Shown: one piece after another, positions 44,978-53,697 of the stretch
How the letters are laid out: each line of letters starts with the position of its first letter
Numbering within the stretch: position 1 is the stretch's first letter
Made by a program: the position numbers and the translations under genes
Notes under the pieces: generated by a model
Seen by the model: only the letters and a program-made list of their open reading frames with translations
What the model was told of the DNA's origin: nothing
The model's database searches: none
DNA from: Streptomyces humicola
Lineage (GTDB): Bacteria; Actinomycetota; Actinomycetes; Streptomycetales; Streptomycetaceae
Assembly (NCBI RefSeq): GCF_024436035.1
Contig: NZ_JANFNG010000029.1
Coordinates: 17,616 to 81,615 of the forward strand
Reading direction: 5' to 3'
Length of the DNA: 64,000 nt

Positions 44978-47224
44978 ATGCGTCAAAGACGCAAGACAAG
45001 ATCACTGTCCCGCTGTCGCCGACGGCTCGCTCTCGCCGTCTCGGCCCTGTCCTTCGTCGCTGCGGTGGGTGCCGTGACGCCGACGACCGCGGTCGCGCAC
45101 CCGGCCCCAGCCGCCGTCCAACCGGCGCTGAGCTCGACACCGGTGAGCACCGGCGACATGACGGGCGACGTGATCTACCAGTTGATCACCGACCGCTTCT
45201 ACGACGGCGATACCAGCAACGACAACCCGTCGTCGAGCCCAGGGCTGTACAGCAGTGACCACAGCGACTGGCAGCTGTACTGGGGCGGTGACTTCGCCGG
45301 CGTCACGGCCAAGATGCAGTATCTGGCCGACCTCGGCGTCGGTGCCATATGGATCTCACCACCCGTGCAGAACGTCAACCTCCCCGTGGTCGACAACGGG
45401 CAGAGTTCAGCCGGCTACCACGGCTACTGGGGCATGGACTTCTACGTGCCCGAGCCGCACTTCGGCTCCTGGAACGACTTCGATGCGATGGTCTCGGCGG
45501 CGCACTCCAAGGGCATCAAGGTCATCATGGACTGGGCGGTGAATGACACCAGCCCGGAGGACGTCAACAACCCCAGCTACGGCGTGGACGGCGCACTGAA
45601 GGAGAACGGCACCACACTGTCGGAGTACGACAACGACCCGAACGGGTACTTCCACCACAACGGTGGCATCAGCAACTACCAGGACCCGTACCAGGTCGAG
45701 TACGAGAACCTGTTCAACCTGGCCGACCTGGCGCAGGAGAACCCATCGGTGACGAACTACCTCCAAGGCGCGGTGGACACCTGGCTCAGCCACGGCGTGG
45801 ACGGTATCCGCATGGACGCCGTCAAACACATGCCAGGCGGGTGGCTGAAGGGCTACATAGACCACATCTACAACAGTCACAGCCTGTTCACTTTCGGCGA
45901 GTGGGCTGACCCGTCATCGGCCGCCCTGTGGCCGAACGAGGTGAAGTTCGCCAACACAGACGGGCAGTCGCTGGAGAACATCGACCTCAACACTGCCGAG
46001 CGTGACGTGTTCGCCAACAACGCCTCGATGTCCGAGCTCGACTCCGCGATCAGCCGCGAGCAGTCCTCATTCAACTGGGCGAATGACCTGGTGAACCTGG
46101 TGGACGACCAGGACGAGTCCCGGTTCCTGTCGGTCAACAACAACACCACGCTGTTCGACCAGGCGACGGTTGTGAACATGACGACGCCCGGGATTCCGTC
46201 GATCTACTACGGTGACGAGCAGTATATGCACAACGACACCACCAACTCCTCCGGACAGGTCGGCGGCGATCCCTACAACCGGCCGATGATGTCTTCGTTC
46301 TCGGAAACGACACGTAACTTTGGCCTAGTGCAGGCACTTTCGGCGCTGCGCAAGTCGAACCCGGCCCTGCGCTACGGATCGTCGACGCAGCGGTGGATCA
46401 ACAACGACGTCTACGTGTACGAGCGGAAGTTCTACAACGACGTCGTGCTCGTCGCGGTCAACAAGAGCACCAGCACGAACTATGCGCTGACGGGTCTGGA
46501 AACCTCGTTGCCGCCCGGTACCTACTCCGACCAGCTGGGCAATGCGCTCGGCGGTGGCACGCTCACCGTTAACAACGGAAGCGGCGGCAACAACCCGACC
46601 GGCCCGTACACGTTGAACGCCGGGCAGGCCGCCGTATGGTCCTATGTCGCTCCATCCCAGTCGACGCCGCAGGTTGGCAATGTGGGTCCGACGATGGGGC
46701 ACTCCGGAGACGTCGTTGCCGTCACGGGCGCAAACTTCGGCAGCTCCGCAGGCACCGTGACGGTAGGGGGCGTGGCCGCAACGGTCAACTACTGGTCGCC
46801 CAGCGAGGTCGACCTGACGATCCCCAGTGGTGCCGCCGCTGGCACCGACCAGATCGTGGTGACCTCCAGCGGGGGAGTAGCGGGCAACAGCATCGCCTAC
46901 CACGTCGAATCCGGCACCCAGGTGCCGGTGACGTTCACCGTCACGGGCACGTCGACCTCGCCGGGCGACGAGATCTACCTCGCCGGCAACGATGACGAGC
47001 TGGGCAATTGGAGCACGGATACATCCGTGGCGATCGGCCCGCTGCTCGACCCGAACTACCCGACCTGGTTCAGCATGGCCAGCGTGCCCGCCGGGGCCAC
47101 CGTCCAATACAAGTTCTTCATCAAGAAGGCGGACGGCAGCATCGTCTGGGAAGGCGGCTCGAACCATACCTACACCGCACCCACCTCCGGCACCGGTTCG
47201 GTCTCGGTGGCCTGGCAGAACTGA
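44978..47224 (+). CDS. Secreted cyclodextrin glucanotransferase-like GH13 with TIG and CBM20 domains
   Basis: 748 residues. Signal peptide cleaved near residue 40. Domains A/B (60-~460), C (to ~555), IPT/TIG domain D (~556-645) and starch-binding CBM20 (~646-748) match the CGTase plan. Nucleophile Asp280 (GIRMDAVKH), acid/base Glu308 (FTFGEW) and Asp379 are kept. The central aromatic is Phe246. However, region I reads MDWAVNDTSP with Asp190 where His is expected, and region IV reads VDDQDESRF with Gln378 replacing the conserved His. It may be a CGTase, a maltogenic amylase or an attenuated variant. It follows malG by 34 bases. Confidence 0.88.
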   Translation: MRQRRKTRSLSRCRRRLALAVSALSFVAAVGAVTPTTAVAHPAPAAVQPALSSTPVSTGDMTGDVIYQLITDRFYDGDTSNDNPSSSPGLYSSDHSDWQLYWGGDFAGVTAKMQYLADLGVGAIWISPPVQNVNLPVVDNGQSSAGYHGYWGMDFYVPEPHFGSWNDFDAMVSAAHSKGIKVIMDWAVNDTSPEDVNNPSYGVDGALKENGTTLSEYDNDPNGYFHHNGGISNYQDPYQVEYENLFNLADLAQENPSVTNYLQGAVDTWLSHGVDGIRMDAVKHMPGGWLKGYIDHIYNSHSLFTFGEWADPSSAALWPNEVKFANTDGQSLENIDLNTAERDVFANNASMSELDSAISREQSSFNWANDLVNLVDDQDESRFLSVNNNTTLFDQATVVNMTTPGIPSIYYGDEQYMHNDTTNSSGQVGGDPYNRPMMSSFSETTRNFGLVQALSALRKSNPALRYGSSTQRWINNDVYVYERKFYNDVVLVAVNKSTSTNYALTGLETSLPPGTYSDQLGNALGGGTLTVNNGSGGNNPTGPYTLNAGQAAVWSYVAPSQSTPQVGNVGPTMGHSGDVVAVTGANFGSSAGTVTVGGVAATVNYWSPSEVDLTIPSGAAAGTDQIVVTSSGGVAGNSIAYHVESGTQVPVTFTVTGTSTSPGDEIYLAGNDDELGNWSTDTSVAIGPLLDPNYPTWFSMASVPAGATVQYKFFIKKADGSIVWEGGSNHTYTAPTSGTGSVSVAWQN

Positions 47225-47230
47225 CAACGC

Positions 47231-47273
47231 GCCGACCTCGAAGGCCAGTACGTACATGGCCTTCGAGGTCGGC
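47231..47273 (+). terminator. Strong hairpin after the CGTase-like gene
   Basis: GCCGACCTCGAAGGCCA pairs perfectly over 17 bp with TGGCCTTCGAGGTCGGC around a 9-base loop, starting 7 bases after the stop codon. It closes the malEFG-CGTase transcription unit. Confidence 0.85.
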
Positions 47274-47430
47274 AGCGCGTGGACCGACGAGGCCTGCCTC
47301 GAGCTCTCCCTCGCCGCATAACCAAATGGGCAACAGGGTCGGGCGGGGTGACGATTCAGGCGTCGCTGACCCTGAGCCTGGAGATCCGCCGACGAGATCG
47401 ACTCGCCAAAACTCTCCGCGAGTACGAACC

Positions 47431-47469
47431 TGCCGTTGGGCCAGGGCGGATGATGTACCGGCACCCCAG
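47431..47469 (-). repeat. Dispersed repeat, copy E
   Basis: Minus strand reads TGGGGTGCCGGTACATCATC then CGCCCTGGCC. Like copy D it is preceded by CTCTGGGG-type bases. Confidence 0.55.
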
Positions 47470-47527
47470 AGTTGGTGCGACCCGCGTGGTAGCGGCAGCG
47501 CTGGCCGCGATGCGACCTCGTTGACAC

Positions 47528-47578
47528 TGCGGGTGCCGATAAATCTTCCGGCCAGGTGACGGCCTTGATCGCCGATCT
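47528..47578 (+). repeat. Dispersed repeat, copy F
   Basis: Reads TGCGGGTGCCGATAAATC, then TTCCGGCCAGGTGACGGCC and TTGATCGCCGATC. It is the closest relative of copy A, matching over nearly 48 bases, and is inverted relative to copy E. Confidence 0.7.
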
Positions 47579-47883
47579 TGGAGCTACCCCCGGCCGCTCG
47601 GCCTCCGGCCTTCACCGGGACAGGGGGCGGGCGGCATTGCGGGAGTGACTCGGGCGACGCCCTGCTCGTTCCATCCGTCGCCGTTGGTGCCGGTTGTGGG
47701 AAGAGATGCACCGTGGCGGCGGGGGAGGCGCTCGCCGAGGCCGTCCTCTGGGGAGTCTTGGCACGGCTACTACTGTCGCCGCAGCTTGAGTAGCCGGAGG
47801 CGGTCAGCGCGAAGAGGGCTGTGCATGCACCAGCCACACCAGTGCCCGGCGGGCGGTGATCACCGTCGGGCTGTGGTTCCTCG

Positions 47884-48873
47884 TCAGCCGAGCTTGCGTC
47901 GCAGTTGCAGTCTGTACAGCAGGAGGAGCGAGGGCGCGATCAGCACTGCCGCGACGCAGGACACTGCGAACAGGACCCACAAGCTGGCGGCTGGAGCCGC
48001 CGCTTGCCGGATGGTCAGGTGGGTACCCAGGAGGTAGGGGTACTGGGCGACTCCCCACCCCGCGACCACGGTGGCGATCGCGACGGCCGCCAGGGTGCGT
48101 ACGACAGCAGGGCGGCCCCTGCGCAACAGGAGCAGCGCGGCGAGGCCACACAGGCCCGAGACGACCAGGAGTGGCGCGCCTGCCGTGCTCAGTTGGTGGA
48201 ACAGGCGCGGGGAGTCCGCGTGCAGTACGAACACGCCCACGAACGCCACCAGACCCGCAACGGTGCCCGAGCCGAAGGCCCGGTAGCGGAACGCCCTTTC
48301 CAGTGAGGTGTCCCTCCGGCGCTGGGCTTGCCCGGTGAGGAACACGGCGGCCAGATAGGCGCAGACCGTGACCGCGAGTACGCCGCCGAGAGCAGAAGTC
48401 GGGTTGACCCAACTGGACAGCGCGTCACCGTGCCCCGCCAAGGGGACGCGGCCGGAGGCAATCCCGCCTGCGATGGTGCCGAAGACGAACGGGGTCAACA
48501 CCGACGAACACGCGAAGGCGACACCGCTGATCTGCTCTCCCCGGCTTTGGGTAAGCGCGTGGCGGAAGGCGAAAGCCGCTCCCCGGGCGACGATGCCCAG
48601 CGCCGCCAGTCCCAGTGGGATGTACAGCGTTGTAGTGATGGCGGTGAAGGCTTGTGGAAAGCCCGTCCAGATTGTGACGAGACAGAAGATCAGCCACGTG
48701 TGGTTGGCCTCCCACACCGGGCTGAGGGAAAGGTCGATCAGCTCGCGGGTGTGGCTTCCCCGCGCCGGCCCGCCGGCCGTCAGATCCCAGAAGCCGGCTC
48801 CGTAGTCCGCGCCACCGAAGAGGGCATAGGCGATGACGCCGATGAACAGGACCGCAGCGATCAGAGTGCTCAT
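47884..48873 (-). CDS. cydB: Cytochrome bd oxidase subunit II
   Basis: 329 residues, about nine membrane helices. Signature regions: FGGADYGAGFWDL, SPVWEANHTWLIFCLVTIWT (with the Trp and Glu conserved in CydB), and AGWGVAQYPYLLG. It pairs with CydA to make the quinol oxidase. The start overlaps the cydA stop by 4 bases on the minus strand. No cydDC exporter genes, needed for haem-cysteine export and bd assembly, are in the window. Confidence 0.92.
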   Translation of the reverse strand: MSTLIAAVLFIGVIAYALFGGADYGAGFWDLTAGGPARGSHTRELIDLSLSPVWEANHTWLIFCLVTIWTGFPQAFTAITTTLYIPLGLAALGIVARGAAFAFRHALTQSRGEQISGVAFACSSVLTPFVFGTIAGGIASGRVPLAGHGDALSSWVNPTSALGGVLAVTVCAYLAAVFLTGQAQRRRDTSLERAFRYRAFGSGTVAGLVAFVGVFVLHADSPRLFHQLSTAGAPLLVVSGLCGLAALLLLRRGRPAVVRTLAAVAIATVVAGWGVAQYPYLLGTHLTIRQAAAPAASLWVLFAVSCVAAVLIAPSLLLLYRLQLRRKLG

Positions 48874-50285
48874 ACACCATCAGCTCCGACCGCGCGCTCG
48901 TCCATCGCCGGTGTAGGCCAGGGGCCGTACGGGACCGCGACGGCGTCGGTGCCCTCTTCGGACCACCGACGGCGCATGGTTCGCAGGACGAACAAGGCGC
49001 CGACTGCGACGCAGAGGTAGATCGCGAGGACCGTGGCGAACAGGGGCCAGAGGTTGCCCTGCGTGGCGACGGCGTCCTTCGTCTGCAGTAGTCCCACGAC
49101 TGTCCAAGGCTGGCGGCCGACCTCGGTCACCACCCAGCCGCTCTCCAGAGACACGAGCGCGACCAGTCCGGCGACGGCCGAGCTGCACAGGAACCAGCGG
49201 TTCGTCGGTACCTCGCGTCGCCGCCACCACAGCCAGCCGAACCACAGGGACAGCAAGAGCAGGAGTGAGGCGGTTGCGACCATGACGTCGAAGGAGAGGT
49301 GCACGATGCTGACCACCGCATCCGCAGGGCGTACGGCCACGGGGATCGCGTCGAAGCCTTTGATCGTGGTGGAGGGCGTGAAACCTGCGAGGATCGATGC
49401 AACGTCGGGAAGGCGGATTCCGTACCGCACCTTGGCGTCGACGAAGATGCCGCCGAGCGTCTCCGGGACGTGGTTGCTGGTGGTCGGTACGAGTTCGATG
49501 GCGGAGAACTTGGAAGGTTCCCTGTCGTAGACCTGACGGGCGATCGTGTCCCCGACGAGGAACTGAAGCGGCATCGCAATCGCCGCGACCGTGAACGGAA
49601 CGAGGAACCCCAGCCGGTGGTATGGGTCCCGACGCCCCTTGAACAGGCCCCACGCGTACACCCCCGCGACCATGAACCCCGCGACGATGTACGCCGCGAG
49701 GAGCATGTGGACCATCTCCCACCAGAACGCGCCGTTGAAGAAGACCTTGGACGGGGTCACGCCAACCACATGCCCATTGCTCACCGTGACCCCCGTGGGC
49801 TGGTTCATCCAGCTGTTCGCCGCGATGACGGAGGCCGTTCCGCCGACGCTCGCCAGGGTGACCACCAGGCCGGTGAAGAAGTGCGGCCACGGCGGAAGTC
49901 TCTTCCAGCCGTAGATGTAGATTGCCATGAAGATGGCTTCGAGGAAGAAGAAGAGCCCTTCGATGGCGAAGGGGAACCCGAAGGCCGGCCCATATTTGCC
50001 CATGAGCCCGGGCCAGAGCAGCCCCAACTCGAAAGTCAGCACGGTGCCGGACACGGCCCCGACGGCGAACAGTACGGCCGCCACCTTGGACCATCGCTGT
50101 GCGAGGAGCAGCGCATGCTGATCGTCACGGCGCAGCGCCCGGTAGTGGCAGACCAGCATCATGAAGGTGAATGCGACACCGAAGGGGACCAGGATGATGT
50201 GGAAGCCCAAGGTGAACGCCATCTGCTCACGCGCGGGGAGGAGCTGTGGCGGGTCGGCAGTTCCCACCAGGGCAGACAGCAGCAT
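48870..50285 (-). CDS. cydA: Cytochrome bd oxidase subunit I
   Basis: 471 residues. Haem-ligand and quinol regions are intact: REQMAFTLGFHIILVPFG (His ligand), GLFFFLEAIFMAIYIYGW, the NSWMNQPTGV stretch, WWEMVHMLLAAYIVAGF, and the ESGWVVTEVGRQPWTV block with GRQPW. The loop after helix 6 is short, as in cyanide-insensitive (CioA-type) oxidases. It would support respiration at low oxygen. I see no clear Rex-type operator upstream. Confidence 0.93.
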   Translation of the reverse strand: MLLSALVGTADPPQLLPAREQMAFTLGFHIILVPFGVAFTFMMLVCHYRALRRDDQHALLLAQRWSKVAAVLFAVGAVSGTVLTFELGLLWPGLMGKYGPAFGFPFAIEGLFFFLEAIFMAIYIYGWKRLPPWPHFFTGLVVTLASVGGTASVIAANSWMNQPTGVTVSNGHVVGVTPSKVFFNGAFWWEMVHMLLAAYIVAGFMVAGVYAWGLFKGRRDPYHRLGFLVPFTVAAIAMPLQFLVGDTIARQVYDREPSKFSAIELVPTTSNHVPETLGGIFVDAKVRYGIRLPDVASILAGFTPSTTIKGFDAIPVAVRPADAVVSIVHLSFDVMVATASLLLLLSLWFGWLWWRRREVPTNRWFLCSSAVAGLVALVSLESGWVVTEVGRQPWTVVGLLQTKDAVATQGNLWPLFATVLAIYLCVAVGALFVLRTMRRRWSEEGTDAVAVPYGPWPTPAMDERAVGADGV

Positions 50286-50779
50286 GAATTCTCTTTCGGG
50301 CTCGGACAGCGGCGGACGATTCGCGGATTCGCCACGTGCTCGCGGCCGCGCCGACCGGGTCGCTATGGACGCTGAGGCGCTTCTTCAGGGCCGGCCGCTC
50401 TGGGCGCTGTAGTCGCCCGCGGCGATCGGGACGTTCACGCGGGCGCGCACCCGGCGACGCATGCCCCCGGGATCCGTTTTCAGTTTCTCGTGGAATGGTT
50501 GACGCCCGTGCCATTTGAATCAGCCACTACGCTGGTTGCGAATGTATTTTCGGATACTTTGCCCTCGGCGTGTGAATGGTAGTCGGCGGGCGGAGGAACG
50601 CTCGCCCTGGCAGCTGACGGTCTCGCTATTTTTCCTCCATTTGGGGACATCTCGCGAGCGTGAGGTAGCGGAAAGTGAGCATGTGCAACGCATCATCTGG
50701 TGCAGTAGGCAACTCTTCATTTGGCGCGGTAACCATATACTTGCTCGTAGTGCGGTAAGTCCTGGGCATGCCGGTGTGA
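50286..50779. other. Upstream region of cydA, AT-richer DNA
   Basis: Contains the cyd promoter. 50515-50760 is AT-richer than the surroundings and shows no credible gene; frames here lack homology I can name. Confidence 0.4.
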
Positions 50780-50995
50780 CTGACGTCCCTAAACACCAAC
50801 TGCACGGAGCAGTATCACGTCCACGGCTACCGGGCTGTCCGCTACGAACTCCCGCCGGGCTGCGCCGCCGGTTACATGCCAGAGCTGAACGTCCTCTGTG
50901 GGATCGCCGACGTCAGCACGCAAAGCGGCGAACCGGTCACCAAGCACCTGGTCGTCGAGGTAACAGCGTCACGCACTCTGGAAACCGCCGGGTGA
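50780..50995 (+). pseudogene. Molybdopterin oxidoreductase (FdhF/YdeP type) C-terminal remnant
   Basis: 72 codons without a start: YRAVRYELPPGCAAGYMPEL, then NVLCGIADVSTQSGEPVTKH and LVVEVTAS. This resembles the C-terminal dinucleotide-binding domain of YdeP-type oxidoreductases, where PRGCAAAYYPE-N-VL is conserved. The other ~650 residues are absent, so this is a deletion scar. Confidence 0.6.
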
Positions 50996-51339
50996 GCAGT
51001 CCTGGGGCGCGCTCGCCGGGGAGCATGGTCGTCTTGCGTCATCCCGTACCGCAGCCGCCTCCGCCTTGCAGCCTGTCGTCCACCGCTCGTCCACCGGAGT
51101 CTGTTACCGAAGCTGGGACAGCCCCCGGCCTTCATGGGCAAAATTGCCACCCACCCATGAGCGCCGGGCCTGTCAAGCGCGTAGGTAAGCCCTTGCCTGC
51201 GGCTGTTCTGCGGAGCCGGGGCGCTTTTCTTCGTGGGGCTTCCTAGGGTTCGGTGCGTGGCTGCCGCGTGGGCAGGGGTCCAGCTGGAGCGCCCGGAGCC
51301 TCGCGAGGAACGAGCAGGGCGAGGACGAACGAGCTGGAT

Positions 51340-51753
51340 GCCGACAAGCGGCAGCCGACCTCCATCGCCGAGGTGGAGTCGGCCCTGGTCTCACACCCCA
51401 CGGTGGCCGAAGCCGCGGTGGTGGGCGCTACGGACGCAACGACCGGGCAGGCCATCGTGGCATTCGTGATCCTGCGAGAGGCCGCCACCGCGCACCCGGA
51501 CGCTGGAGTCGGTTTGGCGGCCGACCTGCGCGAGCATGTCGCCCAGGAGATCGGCCCGATCGCCAAGCTCCGCCAGATCATGGTTGTTCCAGAGCTGCCG
51601 AAGACCCGGTCCGGCAAGATCATGCGGCGGCTGCTTCGCGACGTGGCGGAGGACCGCGAGATCGGCGACGTGACCACGCTGGCGGACTCGTCCGTGATGG
51701 ATCTGATCAACGCCGGACTGTCCGGCGATTCCCGTCCGCAGTCAGGGAGCTGA
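51340..51753 (+). pseudogene. acs: Acetyl-CoA synthetase, C-terminal domain only
   Basis: About 135 residues: SIAEVESALVSHPTVAEAAV, VGATDATTGQAIVAFVILRE, EIGPIAKLRQIMVVPELPKT and RSGKIMRRLLRDVAEDREIG. The last contains the lysine that is acetylated in complete Acs. The adenylate-forming N-terminal ~500 residues are missing; homology begins abruptly near 51355 after unrelated sequence. An isolated C-domain cannot activate acetate. The stop is directly before the next gene. Confidence 0.8.
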
Positions 51754-51754
51754 C

Positions 51755-52432
51755 ATGGGACGCGTTGGCCTGCTATCGGGGCGGGGCGTGCTGGTCACCG
51801 GCTCAGGCGGACCCGTCGCGGAGTCGGTCGTGGACCAACTGCTCGGCAGCGGCGCCCGGGTGGCGGTGACCGATGCCCTCGCGCAAGCCCCGAACCCGAC
51901 CCCGGCGCTGGGCTCACGAAGACTGGTACTGCCATGCGGCCCGGACAACCCCGCCGAACAGAGCGCAGTGGTGGAGACGCTTCTCGAGCGCTTCGGCCGC
52001 CTCGACCATCTGGTGAACCTCGTTCCGACCAGCCCCGAGGCGGGCTCGCTGATGGAATGCGACCCGTCGGCCCTGCGCGACATCGTGCAACGGCACCTGG
52101 CAACGCCACTTGCCTGGATCCAACGCGGCTACTGGCGCTGGATGGCAGCGCACGGCGGTTCGGTGGTCAACGTCGTGACGGGCGTGGTGGGCAACGGCAT
52201 GCAGGACGCCGCGTTGGCGGGACTCATCCAACTCACCGAGTGGCTTGCCGCCGAGTTGGCGCCCGACGTGGACCTCTACATGGTGGTCCCCGGCACGATG
52301 CTCGACTCTGCCGCGTACCAGGGGGGTGTAGCGCAGGCGCTATCCGACCTCCTGGCCGACCGGGGCCGCTTGGGTCCCGGCCCGGTGTTCGTGCTGACCG
52401 ATGCCTCCATCCGCCCCGTCAACGTTGCCTGA
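51755..52432 (+). CDS. Degenerate short-chain dehydrogenase-like protein
   Basis: 225 residues. ATG follows GGGAG by 6 bases. Rossmann features are recognisable ([48 protein letters not shown]), but the nucleotide loop is TGSGGPVA rather than TGxxxGIG. The catalytic YxxxK is also replaced: the expected position reads [11 protein letters not shown] with no Tyr or Lys. It is probably not a dehydrogenase; it could be a binding protein or a gene on its way out. It sits 2 bases after the acs fragment and 13 before the adenylate kinase remnant. Confidence 0.65.
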   Translation: MGRVGLLSGRGVLVTGSGGPVAESVVDQLLGSGARVAVTDALAQAPNPTPALGSRRLVLPCGPDNPAEQSAVVETLLERFGRLDHLVNLVPTSPEAGSLMECDPSALRDIVQRHLATPLAWIQRGYWRWMAAHGGSVVNVVTGVVGNGMQDAALAGLIQLTEWLAAELAPDVDLYMVVPGTMLDSAAYQGGVAQALSDLLADRGRLGPGPVFVLTDASIRPVNVA

Positions 52433-52445
52433 CGAGAAAGGTTCT

Positions 52446-52937
52446 GTGTCACTGATGCGCGTCATCCTCATCGGCCCTCCCGGAGCGGGCAAGGGCCCCC
52501 AGGCCGCCATCCTCAGCGGGTCACTTGGCGTGCCGCACATCTCCACCGGAGATCTGTTCCGAGAGTACGTCACCGGCCGGACCCCCCTCGGACGCGAGGC
52601 CAAGCAATACCTCGACGTGGGAGAACTGGTACCCGACCACGTCACCAACGGCATGGTCCGCCAGCGACTCTCCCAGCCGGACGCGTGGCAGGGCTTCCTC
52701 CTGGACGGCTTCCCGCGCACCGTCCAACAGGCGGAGGAGCTCCAGGCCATGCTCTCCGAGTCGAATGGCACATTGGATGCCGTGCTGGAGTTCACCGTGC
52801 CCGAGTATGTCGTGGTGCAGCGGCTGCTGGGCCGCGGCCGCCGCGACGATACCGAAGAGGTGATCCGCCACCGCCAGCAGGTCTACCGCACACAGACCGC
52901 TCCGATCCTCGGCTACTGCGCCGACAGGCTGCTGACG
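52446..52937 (+). pseudogene. adk: Adenylate kinase, truncated by IS debris
   Basis: GTG 52446 with AAAGG upstream; about 164 native residues. P-loop region [20 protein letters not shown], then [43 protein letters not shown] and [15 protein letters not shown]. The GKGT of the family reads GKGP here, an unusual substitution. After LLTI the frame runs into antisense transposase sequence and stops at 53339, so the last ~40 residues are foreign. Probably an inactive second copy, not the housekeeping enzyme. Confidence 0.8.
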
Positions 52938-53200
52938 ATCCCTGCCATCGGCGTCGGCCCAGGTCGTGCTCTGCCGTTCGGGCGCGGGTGGGATGCCGTG
53001 CTCGCGGAGGATCTCCCATACGGTGGAGGCGGCGACCTTGATGCCGAGTGCCGCGAGCTCGCCGTGGATTCTGCGGTAGCCCCACGAGGCATTCTCGCGC
53101 GCCAGACGCAGCACCAGGGCGCGAATCGAACGGACGGTGGGCGGGCGCCCGCGACGCTTCGGTGTGCAGGTCGCGGCGTGGGATCGCTTGAGCTTGGCCT
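52938..53200 (-). pseudogene. Transposase fragment (integrase-core IS), interrupting adk
   Basis: Minus-strand reading: [40 protein letters not shown] and [20 protein letters not shown] followed by RQSTTWAD. This is the linker region just before the catalytic core of IS3/IS481-like transposases; the catalytic core is missing where it meets adk. Confidence 0.8.
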
Positions 53201-53204
53201 GCTC

Positions 53205-53265
53205 CACCAAGATCTGGCAGGCCGACCACACCCAGCTGGACCTGTGGGTGCTGGAGGAGAAGGGT
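53205..53265 (+). pseudogene. Scrap of a second, Mu-like integrase transposase
   Basis: Plus strand reads [18 protein letters not shown], resembling the first catalytic Asp region (WQADHT-LDL) of Mu/Tn7-TnsB-like integrases. It is immediately next to the oppositely oriented fragment. Confidence 0.5.
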
Positions 53266-53697
53266 CCGGCTGCTGCCCATGCCGGCCGATCAGCTGCTCG
53301 AACCGTTTTGTCGCCCGGGGTGTGAACGCGGCATCTTGACCCCGGTGTCCGGTGAGGCGACCAGGTGAGGGTTCGGGCGAGCTTGAACATCGTCGGTCGA
53401 TCGGGACGGAGGAACCGCTCCACCATCGGTGTCCAGTTCCCGCCCCGATACGCCGGCATCCCGACGAACATGCTGCCGAAATCGGCGCGATGGGCAGGAC
53501 GAGATACCCCGTCGTCCCGCTCCCCGCCGACGGCCGGGACGGCTCGTGGAGGACGGCAGGCAAACGTTGCGTGGCGAGTAAAGTGGATCATGTCCATTGA
53601 CTTGTCGTGACCCTGACTCGTCGTCACAATCCCGTATGGCTCCATTCATCGCGCGTAGATTCGCGCGCCCTCGCGCGCCACCGACACGGGAGTGCCA
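53266..53697. other. Gap upstream of the phosphoesterase, no gene recognised
   Basis: No frame gives a recognisable protein. The promoter of the gene at 53698 should be near its right end, beside a GCGCG-rich stretch at 53650-53680. Confidence 0.4.

Larger units (their letters stand above)
47274..47883. other. IS debris and repeats between the CGTase-like and cyd genes
   Basis: 47297-47337 repeats the transposase-tail phrase CTCGCCGCATAACCAAATGG seen near 7957. Repeat copies E and F follow in opposite orientation ~60 bases apart. On the minus strand 47600-47837 could be the N-terminus of a former lipoprotein (GACTALFALTASGYSSCGDS), cut by repeat F; this is weak. No intact gene. Confidence 0.45.

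Noticed and set aside
50515..51246. 243-codon plus-strand frame downstream of the cyd genes
   Set aside because: The oxidoreductase remnant reads in another frame across its middle, and this frame has no coherent composition.
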